Shown here in pieces: positions 12,624 to 25,500 of a DNA stretch of 64,000 nt. The stretch is from the NCBI GenBank assembly GCA_027574665.1, contig CM050653.1:44280118-44344117 (forward strand). The letters are read 5' to 3'. Within the stretch, counting starts at the first letter, position 1; each line of letters starts with the position of its first letter. The DNA comes from Rhynochetos jubatus. Lineage: Eukaryota; Chordata; Aves; Eurypygiformes; Rhynochetidae. Both the position numbers and the translations under genes were made by a program. Below the pieces are notes generated by a model. The model was given only the letters and a program-made list of their open reading frames with translations. It did not search any database and was not told the DNA's origin.

Positions 12624-15523
12624 GTCTTCAACCTAATGAGTGCTCTTAGGGCAATTAAACATGAATTTTAACTTAATGAAGGCTTCTGGGCTCTGCAAGA
12701 CATCAATATCCTGTCTGATTTCACTGCTGAAACGTATCCTAACTGGTAAACTCCTATCACTGGTGTGTATGGTTCTTTCCTGAAATGACATATATGAAAT
12801 ATAAATCGTTCCTCTTGGATATGGATGCTTTCTCCAAACGTCAACATACTGTACTTGTTATCAGAATTCTGAGAATTTTTTCCCCTCTATCCACTGATTG
12901 GACACTGCAGCTGGCTATAGTGTGGAGAAATGGAAAGTGAAACAAACCTTTTGTAATAGTGTTGCTACTGAGCTCCAATGATGATGGTTGTGGCTCGGAA
13001 TGTGTTTAGAAGTGAAATGTTGCACCTTTTATTCATTTGTATGTTGCTATATGTAAGACAAAATGCAGCCCCATCCCTCAGCCTCCTTTCCCCTGCTATC
13101 AGATAAGTTTACAGACAGGCAGCAATCCCAGATGTACCATCTACATCTGAGAATGTCTTTTTTTTGTGCCTCGTCTTTGCACAGACAGAAGATAAAAACT
13201 GGCACATCCTGGGAGCTGGGCAGCCAAATATCTTTAGATACTTTTGGAAGAATGTGTCTGTCTGTGGGAACATGCCTTGAAGATGGTGCCCAGCTGGTTG
13301 TAGGTTGGGTGGGAAAGAGCTCGTTAGTTGGCATCAGTTGAATTTAAAGGCCAAACCAAAAGCAAAAACCAAGTGCAGTTTGTGTTTAAGAATCTATTCA
13401 GTATGCTGGCGTCTTTCTTTTTTTTTCTTGCACCTTTTTTTTAGCCAATTACAGTTATCTTATTTGATTAATTGAACACAACTAGCTTATTTAGAACTGG
13501 AAATTTGATATGTCTACTGCATCAGACTTGACATCCACTTCAGAGACATCTCTCTATCAGGGAATGGCTTCTTAGAGTCAACCTCAGGATTACATTACAG
13601 CTCCTGTCTGTGCTAGAACTGCTGTGTGTCAGGAGGTCACCATAAATAGTGAAAATCTGTTGCCTGGAATAATCCAGCCTGACACAGACAACATAAACCT
13701 ACATTATAATTAGCATGCTGGGACTTAATTCCTTTCTAAACATACTGCTTCTCTCACTTGGGAATGTAAAAGTGCTTATAAATCTAATTAAAATTCTTAT
13801 TTGTAAAAAAGATGAGGTAGGCTTGGACTCACTTGGGCATTTAATTTCTCAAATACAGAAGGTTCCGTTCTTATAGGTAGGAAGATATAGATAATAGCAG
13901 ATGGTATTATACCATAATCAGAAAATCAATTCATGAAATTATTTTACAAGACTATTTTTGTTTATCTTGGCCAGGCTTAATTTTCTGACTTCGGAAATCA
14001 GCACTCTTTCACTACTCTTTGCTGAAAGACTGTTGCTGACCTTGCCAGTTTCTATGGAACTAACTCCCCGGCACACGGCTAGCAAAGCTGTTTGCCTTTT
14101 ACACAGCAGAAATTTCAAAGTTTCAGTCTGTCTCTAATTCCCAAACACTTGCTAAAAAAGCCAACCAGGTGACAACACACAGGAAAAAACAGAACCATCC
14201 CAGCATGAAAAATGGTCTTGGATGCAGAAAGTGATAGTCTTCTACAGCTCAGCTTTCTTCTTCACTTTGTAATTTTTTTTCCTTTCCTTTTAAGGTGGTT
14301 CTCTTTTTTTTTTTACCTCAGCTCACTGGCATCTGACTTAAAAGGACACCTCAGAAAGGTCAGTTGATTATAGACCGAAGACAGCCTTATTCGAAGAAGA
14401 GGATTTACAATTAGGAATGATATAAAGATATATAAAATGATGTGGAACTTTTTCTGAAGTGGTTGTAATTTATACTTGAAAGGGTCATAATGACATTGCT
14501 TCCCTGCACTTATATTGGATGCTTCATCTTAAGATCTCAAAGGGTTTTGTGGACTGAATTTAGTAGTAGTATAATCTCCTCCTTCACCTTTAACGGGTTG
14601 CAGTGGCAGAGCAGGAGAAAAGCTAGGAGTGGGCATTAACAGAATCCACAACATCCTCTCCAATTTAGGCTAGCATGCTGTCTCCAATAAATGGTGTGCT
14701 GTCACCTGGACCTTGCCAGGCTAGCTGTAGCACATACAAGATCACAGGTGCTGCCAAAACCTGATCTGGTTGAAAATATTATACAGGAGAAGGTGTAAAA
14801 GCTTCTGTGAAAACCAGAAGCAGAACCGTGTAATGAAGCTGGGGAGCAATTGCACATGAATTCAGATAACGTCAATGGCTACCCTGGATCTTAACGCTGA
14901 TTAGTTGTTTAGACCCCCCCTGTAGATTCAAGGAATGGAACAGGCACTTCTGCCACGCAGTTTCTGGTCTGTTTTAGATGTTCCTCTTAGAACAATTAAC
15001 TAGAAAGGGCTTTAAAGTTAGGTGAAATTGCCTCCCTGCTCCCAACCGAAAGCAAGCACTTAATGGTGTTAAGGCTGGGCTGAGAAGAGAACTTTTGATC
15101 CTGATTTTTTGATTCCTGGATGAAGACTCTAGTAAAGAGAGTAGTAAAGTAATTATGATTTTAATGAAAGTTTCATGAACTGCTGTGCTTAGTACTGGAC
15201 TGCAGGTGGTATTTATGCAGTGAGAGTGCTGTGAGTTTTCTTAAACAACTACATCCAATGACCCAGAGACCAAAGTGGAGAAATGATGTCTTTATGTCTA
15301 GTGTTTGGTCCACAGCAGATAAATATTCACGTCACTGAAGAGTCATGATGCTGAGTGTGTAAACACATTTTATCAAAGCGTCTCCAGGAGTGTGCAGTTG
15401 ATTGGCCATTCAATGTGGCTTTTTTGGTTGCTTTGTGAACACAGAACAGCTGTTTTGTGTGTCACACAGAGTTTGGGGGTTGTGGTAACTTGTTCTATAT
15501 GACACCAAAAACCTTTCCTGGAA
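12624..15523. other. AT-rich non-coding stretch
   Basis: No repeat or gene was recognised. Overlapping 92- and 95-codon frames on opposite strands at 13047-13341 cancel each other as evidence. Around 13700-13800 several TAATTA or ATTAAT homeodomain-type core words cluster, which is compatible with a regulatory element but is not specific. Confidence 0.45.
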
Positions 15524-15849
15524 ATGGGGATCACAGCCTTAGTATACAGACGATGGAAAGGGCTGTGTCGAATATACTTCATAGGTTTTTCTTGCTGTTG
15601 GAGCAAGCATGGAACAGATCTGGCTTTCTCAATACTTGGCATGAACAAAACATTAAGAGAAAATAGATGGGAAATAGCCTGGTCTGGCTTCCTTCAGTTA
15701 GTGAAACTTAATGAAGGCTTAACGTTGGTCCTGCTGGGATCCTTTAGCAGCTTTGAGGCAGTTGAGGAATTACCTTATATAGAGCAGGTATTCCCTAGGA
15801 ACGCCTCCTGCTCTCTTTATAGAACAGAGTTTTATGGTCTTTATAGATG
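15524..15849 (+). CDS. Hypothetical protein, candidate exon 1 (ATG start)
   Basis: The frame begins with ATG in a good initiation context (G at -3, G at +4) and runs 108 codons plus two bases to a strong donor (GATG|GTAAGG). Unspliced, it would stop immediately after the donor at 15851-15853. If the next 163 bases are removed as an intron, the split codon becomes TGC and the frame continues through the second block for a total of 188 codons. An internal acceptor (pyrimidine tract ending TTCCTTCAG at 15697, phase 0) could instead start this exon at 15698, making it an internal 152-base exon. The translation has hydrophobic and Cys/Trp-containing stretches near the N-terminus and an acidic-aromatic patch (EELPYIEQVF). 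No known family was recognised, so the function is unknown. Confidence 0.25.
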
Positions 15850-16012
15850 GTAAGGAGTCTGCAGAACAAAAATCTAACTAAAGTTTACACCGTAGTGTTC
15901 AAGTAGGCGAAAGGTGTGTCACTTGCAACCTCCCATGTTATGAGCTGCTGTCCTTTCAATAATTCTTTCTGCATTGTATTATGGGTTGGGGTTTTTTTTG
16001 TTGAGACTTCAG

Positions 16013-16253
16013 CCTGCACAGCTTCCTAAACAAGCTCCTAAAACTTGAAATCTTGCATGCATTTGCAGAAGCAGCGGGTGCTGAGGAAGTGGCAGTTACA
16101 GTGCTGCCACCAATTTCAGTGGCACAGCAGGAATGGTATTTAGGAGTCAAGCTAGACTTACAAGTGCTCCATGTTCTTGGGGAATATTCCTTATTACACA
16201 ACAGAACTTTCTTAGATGACTTAAGGCAAAGAAATAACTCCTTTACAAGGTAA
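16013..16253 (+). CDS. Hypothetical protein, candidate exon 2 with stop
   Basis: This segment follows a T-rich tract ending GACTTCAG (AG at 16011-16012). It starts with the single base needed to complete the codon left open by the 15524-15849 segment. It is open for 78 further codons, then AGG and a TAA at 16251-16253. A possible donor (ACAAG|GTAATA) after 16249 would remove that stop, so either a terminal or an internal exon is conceivable. The translation resembles a helical protein: a Leu/Lys-rich start, an AEAAGAEEVAV stretch, and LDLQVLHVLGEYSLL. No homologue was recognised. The minus strand is also open for 108 codons here (15956-16282), which weakens the case. The compatible phase is seen directly; that it is a gene is inference. 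Confidence 0.25.
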
Positions 16254-16550
16254 TATCTGCTGCTCTTGGTTACTGGCCTCACTAGACCTTTCAGGAAAAA
16301 CCTGTTTCAGGCACAGGTGGAGTTGTGCTGTTTCAAGTGAATATTTTATAGGGAACGACTAAGCTGTGCCATAGTCAATTCCAATCTTGGCAACTTAAAA
16401 CCTTTTGCTTAAGTGAAAGATTCAACAGCCCTCTAGGTTTCCCCTCCCTTTTGCCTACTTTGACCTACTACCAAGGTCCTTTGACACATTTCGTCATCTT
16501 AATGTCTGCAGAGAGAACTAACTTAACATCTACCCACCATCTGCTGGGTA

Positions 16551-16599
16551 AATAAAAATCTATTTCACAGCATGGCAAGAGACTCCTTCTACCAATAAA
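16551..16599 (+). promoter_or_regulatory. Two AATAAA polyadenylation-signal words
   Basis: AATAAA occurs at 16551-16556 and 16594-16599, about 300 and 340 bases after the stop of the hypothetical two-exon frame. This is a plausible 3' UTR length. The hexamer is frequent by chance in AT-rich DNA, so this only supports the gene model weakly. Confidence 0.2.
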
Positions 16600-19010
16600 G
16601 TCCTATAGAGATTGCCGAAAATTCACATACTGTTTAGAAGATAGAGCTACTTCTGTTTAGTTTCTGTTCTCCGTTTTCAGTTTTCACATACTTCTCTACA
16701 GCTTAGACTTTCTATTTTTTCTGAAAGAAGTGTTTAAAATATCCTAGCAGAGGTTATTTTTGTGTGAACTCTCCCAGATTAGGAGTCAGCCAGAAGAGGA
16801 TTCTTGTGTAACTCGGGCAGCATTTACAGCCAAATTAATGCACAAGTGTCCTACTACTCAGTCTTTCTTTGTTTGTACTACAGTAACATCTAGAGATCAT
16901 AGCTGTGTCATGTTGGTACTATACAAACATGGCCCCTTTCCTACTGAGAAGGTACCTAGGTGCTCAAATTAGAGACCTGAAATTTTATCTCTTTAGAGTT
17001 TTTGTATCCCTCACTACCTTATTATTTTGAGAGCAGGCTGGCTTGGTCTGGACTTGTCTCTGGTCTCACAGTCTTTTCACTTTCCTTGTGGGGTGGAAGA
17101 TTTTCTTAATAATAATAGAGCTATTTGGGAGGTTCATATGGCTCTGACCTGGGGTATCCTAATAGTGATCCAGTCCACTGAACAACAAACTCCATCATAA
17201 AAGGAAGCAAGTGAATCTATATTAGAAAGTTAATTAACAGCATAGTATTTTTCTGGGTCATTTTTCTAAATGACATACTTTGTGAAATCTTTGATTTTTC
17301 AGAAATATTTGCTACAACCTTCTGGTTCTTCCAGTGACTGGCTGTTAGTTATTTCATCTTATGCTGTATGACTTCTTAGTGATATACTGGGAATTTTTTC
17401 TTTCATTTTTTTTTGTTCTTCAGTTCAGACTGAACAACTCAGAGCCTGGGCTTCCCTAGAGCTTCAGCCATATTATTCTCTTGGTTTTGCTGTTCCATCT
17501 CAGCTGTAAATCGCATTTTCTGTCCTTTTTTTTTTTTTTTTTTAGCAGTGGGATAAGCTGTTCTTGTCCCGCTTCTTCCCACCAGAAGCCTGGTTTCTTT
17601 TGGTTAATTTAATACCTTTTGCACTGGAGATAATTTATCAGTTTCTTAAGCATTCCATTATGTTTTTCTTGCTACATAATAAGTCTGGCACAGTGCCTTC
17701 CCAAAGGATTTCCTGTGCCTCCTTTGTGCCCCAGGTTTCCAGTGGTTAGAGAGACTGTTTTCTTGTTGGTTTCAGTTTGTCTGGGCTGATGGCTTCTCCC
17801 CTGCTGTTTGACTGACACACTGTGATGTCAGCTCCCTCACTTTTCTCCAGCTTGATTATCTGTTTGGTTGTCAAATCCTTTCAGAGCTCCAACTATTTTC
17901 TAAATGTTAGTCTTGAAGTTTTTCCAGTCTCCCCGTTAGCTTTCTCACAGGGATGCAAAGTGATTTTTCCCAAGGGCATACTGAATTTTAAGCTCTCTAG
18001 CTGCACACACGTATTTATTATAAAAGCCCTGTGGTGTCAAAGACGATGCAATTGGTTGTGACAGGGTGACTTCAGGAGTCTCACTGCTCTGCTGCTGGCC
18101 AAGAAACGGGCACTGAGATGGACTGATAACTATCTTACATGTGCCTGAGATAGGCTTAAATACTTTTTTCTTTTTGAAGTGACACACAGAATGTGTGTTT
18201 CTCTAACACCTTTGGGACAACTGACCCTAACCAATAGTAATGGTGTACGGAAACACAGTGTTACAGACCCACCTGGACTGAGTAGTTGTGTCCCCCACCT
18301 CAAGAAGTACCAGTTTCTATGTAACAAAACCCAGAAATGATAAGCAGGAAAATGAAAACTTCCCCAGCTCTGAAATGTAAAGATATGTTCCTAAAGCATT
18401 TGTATGCCTGCGTTTCCCACCAGTGTGCTGTAGGGAGCAAGATTTGGGAAGCTAAAGGACAAGCATAGATGCTTGTACGTTCTCCTCTGAAATCCATAGC
18501 AGAATCGTACCTTTTGGAATGCATAGTATATGGGGTACAATTTGTGTAGATATGTGGATCGGATTTTCTGGACTGATGCGACTCCTTTGATCAGTTTATT
18601 TCGTGGGCTGATATTTCTTGTTCTTATAAGCCTTTGCATTTCTTGCTCCTCATTTCTGTGTCTAAACATCTCACTTTAACTTTTTCACATAAAACTCCTA
18701 AGAGGTAAGGTTGTAGTTGAAACTTGGAGAATTGAAAAACTTTAATAAGCTTCCATAAGCAGTTTGTGAGAGGACAGCGACAGAATTTAGGATTTGAGAG
18801 GCTTGGCACCAACATCATTTCCAATAGTGCTCTAGTTCTTTGGGAGGGCTTTCCTTCTGGGGATTTGCCTTATGTGTCTTTCAGGAGCTCACTGTTGAGT
18901 TTGATTTAGTGTTGTCCCAGAGTCCTCCTTTTAAAACTGTTTTTCACATCTGTGTTTTATGAACTTGATTTTAATTCCCTTCTATTATATAGAAACGTCA
19001 TGATTGCAGA
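16600..19010. other. AT-rich non-coding stretch with a T18 run
   Basis: A run of 18 T at 17526-17543 is followed by AGCAG, forming an acceptor-like site, but the sequence beyond it has no matching donor and open frame that I could pair. Small frames on both strands between 17800 and 18830 have no recognisable features. No repeats were identified. Confidence 0.45.
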
Positions 19011-19594
19011 ACCATAGAATGATTGAGGAGGTCATCTTGCCCAATATCTCTGCTGAAGCAGGGCCCTAGAACTGATTCTGGTCCATGTCCAGATGGCCTT
19101 TTTAATATCTCTGAGGATAGAGACTTCACAACATTCCTGGGCAACCTGTGCCCATGCTCAGTCACCCTCACAGTGAAAAAGTGTTTCCTGATGTTCAGAC
19201 AAAGCCTCCCGTGTTGCAGTTTGTGTCTATTGCTTCTGGTCCTGTCACTGGGAACCACTAAAAAGAGCCTGGCTCTGTTGTCTTTGTATTCTCCCTTCAG
19301 GTATTTACGCACATTGATAAGACCCTTCTGAGCCTTTTCTTCTCTAGGTTGAACACTCGTGGCTTCTCAACCTTTCCCTGTAGAAGAGATGCTCCAGTCC
19401 CTTCATGGTCTTCATGGCTCTTCATTGCACTTTCTCCAGCAGCTCTCACTTGTACTGGGGAGTCCAGAACAGGACCAAGCACTGTAGTTGTCTCATTAAT
19501 GCTGAGTAGAAGGGCAGGATCACTTCCCTCAATCTGCTGGCAACACTCTTCCTAATGCAGGCCAGGATGCCATTAGCCTTTGTTGTGGAAAAGG
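19011..19594 (-). mobile_element. CR1 LINE fragment carrying the end of ORF2, decayed
   Basis: On the minus strand this reads as the C-terminal part of CR1 ORF2 followed by its 3' end. The plus strand begins with ACCATAGAATGATT, the reverse complement of the CR1 tail. A remnant frame at 18998-19312 preserves recognisable ORF2 blocks such as RLFLVVPSDRTR and LNIRKHFFTVRVTEH. Further 5' (toward 19594) CR1-like words continue, but with frameshifts and stop codons. It covers the segment downstream of the reverse transcriptase catalytic core. It is more diverged than, and of a different subfamily type from, the fragments near 1.2 and 58.2 kb, which suggests an older insertion. Confidence 0.93.
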
Positions 19595-22500
19595 CAATTA
19601 CATTCTTCTGGTTTTAAGGAAGGTTTTAGGGTTCTGTCTTCCCTCCTGATATGTTCATGTTTGTAGGTCTCTGACCTATACTAAAATAAGAGAGCAGCTT
19701 TAGACAGAAATATTTTTCTCAAAAATGTAGACAGTGCATTTAAAGGAGTATTAATAAAAATGATAAAATATTTAGGGCATTATGACAAAAAATACTTCTG
19801 CTTTGTTTCTTGATTTTTTTACTTTTCTGCATTTAGTGATGCCTTATTTTCAACAGTTCTGGAGCCTCCACAGTTTCTCAAATTTCAGTAGAAAAAGGGA
19901 TTGGAAAAATGCTTTTCAGGCATCTGTTTAAAAATAAAATAAAATAAACACTTTTTTTTTCTTTTGCTGGGCAAGCAGAAATGTTACATAGCTGCAGACT
20001 GCCAATGCCACTCCCTCTAGAGAGCCTGTGTAATAGGTTTTGACTTCTCCCTTGCCTTAGCCTATTTGGATTTCGCTTTTTCCATTGCATAGTGTTGTTT
20101 TTACAAGAATAGCATGTAGCTTATTAGTGCAATTGTCTTTATCTTTTGTGTGGCTGTGAAGAAGACAACAGAACAAGGAGTTTCACTGACAGGAATTTCC
20201 TCAACAAAAGTTGGAGGCAATATCATTCTCTAGGTTGTATGGAGTTGTATACAGAAGTCTTCAGGAAGACATCTAGATTGTATTGCTGTAGGGTGTGATA
20301 GATATATTAAAATGTGCAGGAAATTGAAGGAGAGGATTCCTGCTAGATCATGTATCTCTAAGAATGGATCCTGCCAGTCTGGGAAATGGCTGTTTTATTT
20401 CAGTGTTCAATCTTTATGTTTGTATTGGCAGGTGGAAATCTACCTAGATATCTATATCAACGCAGTTAAACCTTAGTGATGTACTTCTGAGGACTGGATC
20501 ATGCTGAAGGTTCCTTATTAACCAAACTTTGAGGTGAACAGCAGACATGAATCTCCTGTGCCTGAACCATAAATTGAGCACACCAGTGAAAATGTCCAAA
20601 GTGAAGGTGAAAGGAATCTTTGCAACGTGCTGCATTTCTGCTTCCCGATAGTGATGCAAACAAGGATCAGACTTGAATAAGAGCTCAGAAAAAAAGAACA
20701 TTTGGAGGTGAAATCTGGAGTGAAGCACAGTTCCTTAGAGACAATGGAAAAATCTCTTGTGAAAGAAGGCACTGATGATCAGAAAAAGAGGACAAAGAAG
20801 CAGGAGGTAACAAGAGGTAAAAGATGGTTTCCAAGTGTCATGGGGACATAGCACAGGCTGCCGTGTGCAAAGTGTTCCTGGGAAACATCCCAGTTTGCTT
20901 TGGAAATACTTCTTAAAGTCCAATGCTACTTGAGACCTCCTTCTGAACTGGGAGTACGAAACCTCTCTCTGTGTATAGACACTTGAGAATGTGGCATCCC
21001 CGGCCACCCTGACTCCAGGAAGTCTGTTAAAGGACTGAAATCAACAGGGAATGGCTGAACTCCTCAAAAGCTATAAGAAGGTTATGCTTATGTTTGGGGT
21101 GGAAATTTCGATATGACTTTTACACAGAGGTTACTCATCTGTGCATCCCTGGAGCAATATGGTGTGCCATGGAGCTACATCTACTGAGCACCACAAGCCA
21201 AAGCATGAGAAACAGGAGACCTGTATCCTGTTCTCACCTCTGTCTCTCATATGTGTCTTAATTTTAGGTAACTTACACAATTACGTCTCTAGAGCTTAAC
21301 TTGCCTTGTCTGTGTGGTATGTAATAGCCCCTCGATAAAGCTTACTTCATACAATGTTGTACTTGCAAAGGGATATTGTTACAGAACGTGTGGTGGATAG
21401 AAATTAGGTGGCTTTAAGTAATTGACTGACTTGTAGCCAAAGGATGCATATGGGAGCTTTGTATACTAATGGTGAGTAGGGACTTCACGTTATATGAAGG
21501 TCTAGACTGATCTTTTTCTGTAATTCTTTCTTTTCTTTTATTTTTGCCAAATCTCGAAAGGCTATCAGTACACTCTCCAGATTTCTATAACAAATAACTG
21601 TGATGTACAAACATGGAAAGCCTACTGTAAAAAAAAATAAAAAAGACAACAAACTCTAAATCTTTTCAGATACATTATTCACTACATACATTTAAAACAA
21701 AAGCACTGTATATACAGCCTGTTCCTATTGCACTGGGATTTCCACCCTTGTTTTAAAATTTCACTTTGTGCTAAAAATTGCACCTAGCTGTAATAAATTT
21801 TTAATAATAATGAAAGTGTTATAAAGGTACAAGGAATAAAATAGCAGAGAGTTGTAGAATGATATTAACATGGTATGCTTCTCATATGGTTCGTAAGAAT
21901 TGCCACTTTTAATCATAACCATACATCTCTAAACCCTTCGTAGGTTTGAAATAATTTAGTGTTGTGAAATCAGTCATGAAAGTTACTTGACCTGAAAGTT
22001 TGCCAGTTTAGAGAATGGAAAAACAGGCCTAGCAAACATAAGTGTATTGAAATGTTTTAGAATATAATAAATAAATTCTGTTAAACTCACTGGGGCAGAT
22101 TCAAGAATACATAAAGTCTATTTGTAGTTTGACTGGATGCTTTGCACAGGGCAGGTTTGAAACAGCCTTCTGAGAGTGAATTTCAGTGATTTATTAGATT
22201 GGTGAAAATTTTTATGTATCCAAATCTGGGCACTGTAAGGAGATCTTTCATTCTCTGACATTTGTAGCAGTCACAGTGTATGCCTGCAATACAAAAAAAA
22301 AGAAAAGAGCTTACCTTGTACAACAAGGACTTCACCGTCTCATTTGCATAGATTTTAAAGATTCATTTTGGATTAAACATTTACTGTGCTTTAATAAAAA
22401 TCATAGCCAGTAGTCACGGATATCTTCACTGCATGTTCTCTTTTTAAGAGTATCTCCACATGGTATAAAACATGGAATGAAACTTGAGCTGCCTAAAAAC

Positions 22501-25500
22501 TGACTCAGTTCAGGGCTCAATCTCACTGCTGCTGAGCATGAGGATTTGTATTTCTTCATAGGTGGAAGATTCTCATTTCTCAAACCTAATTTCCCATTAA
22601 GTTTCAAATGCTGAACAGGATCAGGGCAGGGAGATGCAGTTGTCTGGACACTTTTCAGAGGAAAAAGAATCAACTGCCCTCGGGAGCTGAAGTGCCTCAT
22701 CAGTTTCCAGAATTTCTGTTGTAGAAGGTAAATTTATACCTCTAAGGCATATGGGTCAATGTCAGGCTCAAGCAGGACAGAAGTTTGAAGGGTGATAGTT
22801 ACTGACCAGTACTAGTCCTATCTGATCACACCCTAAGGACTGACTGTTCTTCCCATAAATGCTCCTGGGTCTAATCTTCTACACTGGCAGCCTAGCCTGT
22901 AGAATATTTTATATATGGATCTGTTTTTTCTGTGATGCTAATGAACACTTTCCCTTATAGCCAAATAGACTCTGGAAAAATTCAAAATGAGGATGTCTAA
23001 CAGAATGAATACTTCTGGCTTCAGTTTCTAATCAAGACTTGGATTTAAGTGGTGTTTGCAAGTTGCTTGCATTTACACTTGCATGTATGTAGCTAGAGAG
23101 AGTCTGAATCATAATATGGCTTCCAGCCCCCATGTGCTCTCTCAAGTTTTTTTGTCCCTTCACTGGTTTTGGGAAGCTCATTAATTTAACCTTCTTAAAG
23201 TTCTTAACTATATAGGAAGGTTTATGAGGGTTCCATATTCCAACATGGGACCTCTGGAGCACTTAGGTTTTAGAACTTGTGCCATCACTATTTTTGACTA
23301 ATTTTTTTAATACTCTTGTCTTAATTTCAACATCTGCTCTCAAGGCTTGGAGACAGTGCTTGGCACTGCATTTGAATACACAAAGTAAAAAAATGTGTAA
23401 ATGATCTGTCAGAGCTTGGATACTCTTTAATACTGAGGGGTAAAAAATGGCTGTTCTATTGCATTTATCCATAACAAAATTTGACAATGTATACAGGAAA
23501 AAGAACGGCTTAAAACTTGTATGTTTTAGTTACCTTTCTCCAGCCTCCTCATTTATCAATGCACTTTAATTTTTAAATATTTCATTGCATCTTGATAATA
23601 TACTTAAAATTTAGCTTGGCATGAAATGCATAAACTGTATTATTAATATCCCATTATTTTATGGTTATACAAGAGCAGATTTGAATTGTCACTTTAAATC
23701 AGACCATAAGTCAAAGCAAAGATCTTAATAGGCTGCTTAGATCTGTAACTTCACTGAATTGAACAGTAATTTGGCAATCTCTTCCGCTAAATGCAGTGAG
23801 ATAGCTAGTTAGTGTGATATGCCCAGGCAAATATATTGTGTTGCAATGATGGAGACAATTCCCTGTGGCAATTGCACTGGCAGTTGAGTTGATTCGTCTT
23901 GATACACTGATTCAGCGTTCTTTATGTTGAGGAGGGAAAATGTGTTTTAGAGACTCCTAATGTGAATTCTAGGAATTGGGCTGAATAACAGTTGTGTCAC
24001 CCAAAATAGTTTTATCATATTCTTATGATATTCATTCTCTGTAATCCATTAAAATGCCTTTATTATGGAATGTATCTAGTTGGCAATTATTTCTAAATCA
24101 TATGCTACTGGTGAAAATGCTTGGTATTCATAAAGAGCTCCATGCACCTGATAGGGAATAGACCCTGCACTTTATAAGTACGCCTAAGCTCCATTATTTA
24201 CCACTGGTGTCTTTGACAACCAAATATTTTTCCAAATGTCTCACCATCAACACTTCTATACATCCAGAAAACAGCTACAATACACGTGCTGAGAAACCGA
24301 GCATGCTCGCTGCAATGAATGGAGTACCTGGAGTGCTCACATGAACCACATCCAAGTGGGACCTACCTGTCTCGTAATACAGAATCACTCCTGACTCTGC
24401 ATCTCCAGGACTTTGAAGTCTAAGGGACTGCAATGTCTTGCAGATGCCCTTGCTTTTTATTTCAAATATTTGATTTAGATCGCTACTGCTGGTCTTCTAT
24501 ATTCTGTTTATAAGAGGCTGTCTTTAGTAGGACATGAGCAGTTTTCCACCTCCTTTGGTTGCTCTCCATGTTTATATAAAAAAAAAACTCTAGGTAGTGA
24601 AAGGTGAAGATGGAAGCCGAAAAGGAAAGTGCTCTCTGTAAATATAAAAGCCCCATTTTTCTGACTTTTCCTGGTTTTGGTTTTTTTTTTTTTTATTAAC
24701 TAAGAGAAACGTTTTTGTATTGTTTATGTACTTCAGTTTCTTTTTAAAATGTGCTCAATACACATTTCAAATTCTGTTTTAGAACAGAAATATTGTTCTT
24801 CCAATAATGGTAGAAAAAAAGCGGGTGACAGTATAAAATGCAAATCCCTTAAGAGTAGGCATTATAGAAGATTTGCCTCTCTCCTGGGAATAAAGAAGCA
24901 GTTTTTCCTTCAAATTAGAACTTGAATTTTACTGAAACCAAAGACTGTATTTCAAGAATTACTAATATTGGAGAGAGGATGATGAATCAATAATTAAAGC
25001 AATCATATGTGCCACGAAGAAAATCTTGACCGACATATACACAAAAAGAATGGTTTAATATTGTGTTTCTCTTATTTCTTTTACTACTTGTGTTCACCGA
25101 ACGCTACCTCAGATCTCCCCAACATGATCACCCTTTCAGACTTGCTGTCAATTTAGAACAGCAAGGCAGGAAATATGTATCATTAAACTGCTGATGGTTA
25201 AAAGGAGAAACAGAAGCAGCCAGATGCTTGCACTTTAGCTTCATCTTAAGCTGTCAGCTTTGGGACCTAAAGACCTTTTATTTTCTTATAAGTGCATGCT
25301 TTCACGCTCTTCTGACACCATTGACTTCATTTACGGTGAAAATACACAGCTATGCTGGTATTCTGTGAAACACATCCAGAAATTGCATTTCTTAATTTTT
25401 CTTTGTTAAGAATAATAATATCACCATTTTAACTGCCTTTGAAAGCGTGATTAGGAGTCTATTCTCTTGAGAAAAAGCTACTTCTTATCAGTCTTTCTGT

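Noticed and set aside
22280..22345. Minus-strand exon ending in a strong ACAAG|GTAAGC donor
   Set aside because: The frame with the best peptide meets a TGA about 40 bases upstream, with no acceptor between, and the frame from the nearby ATG also closes.
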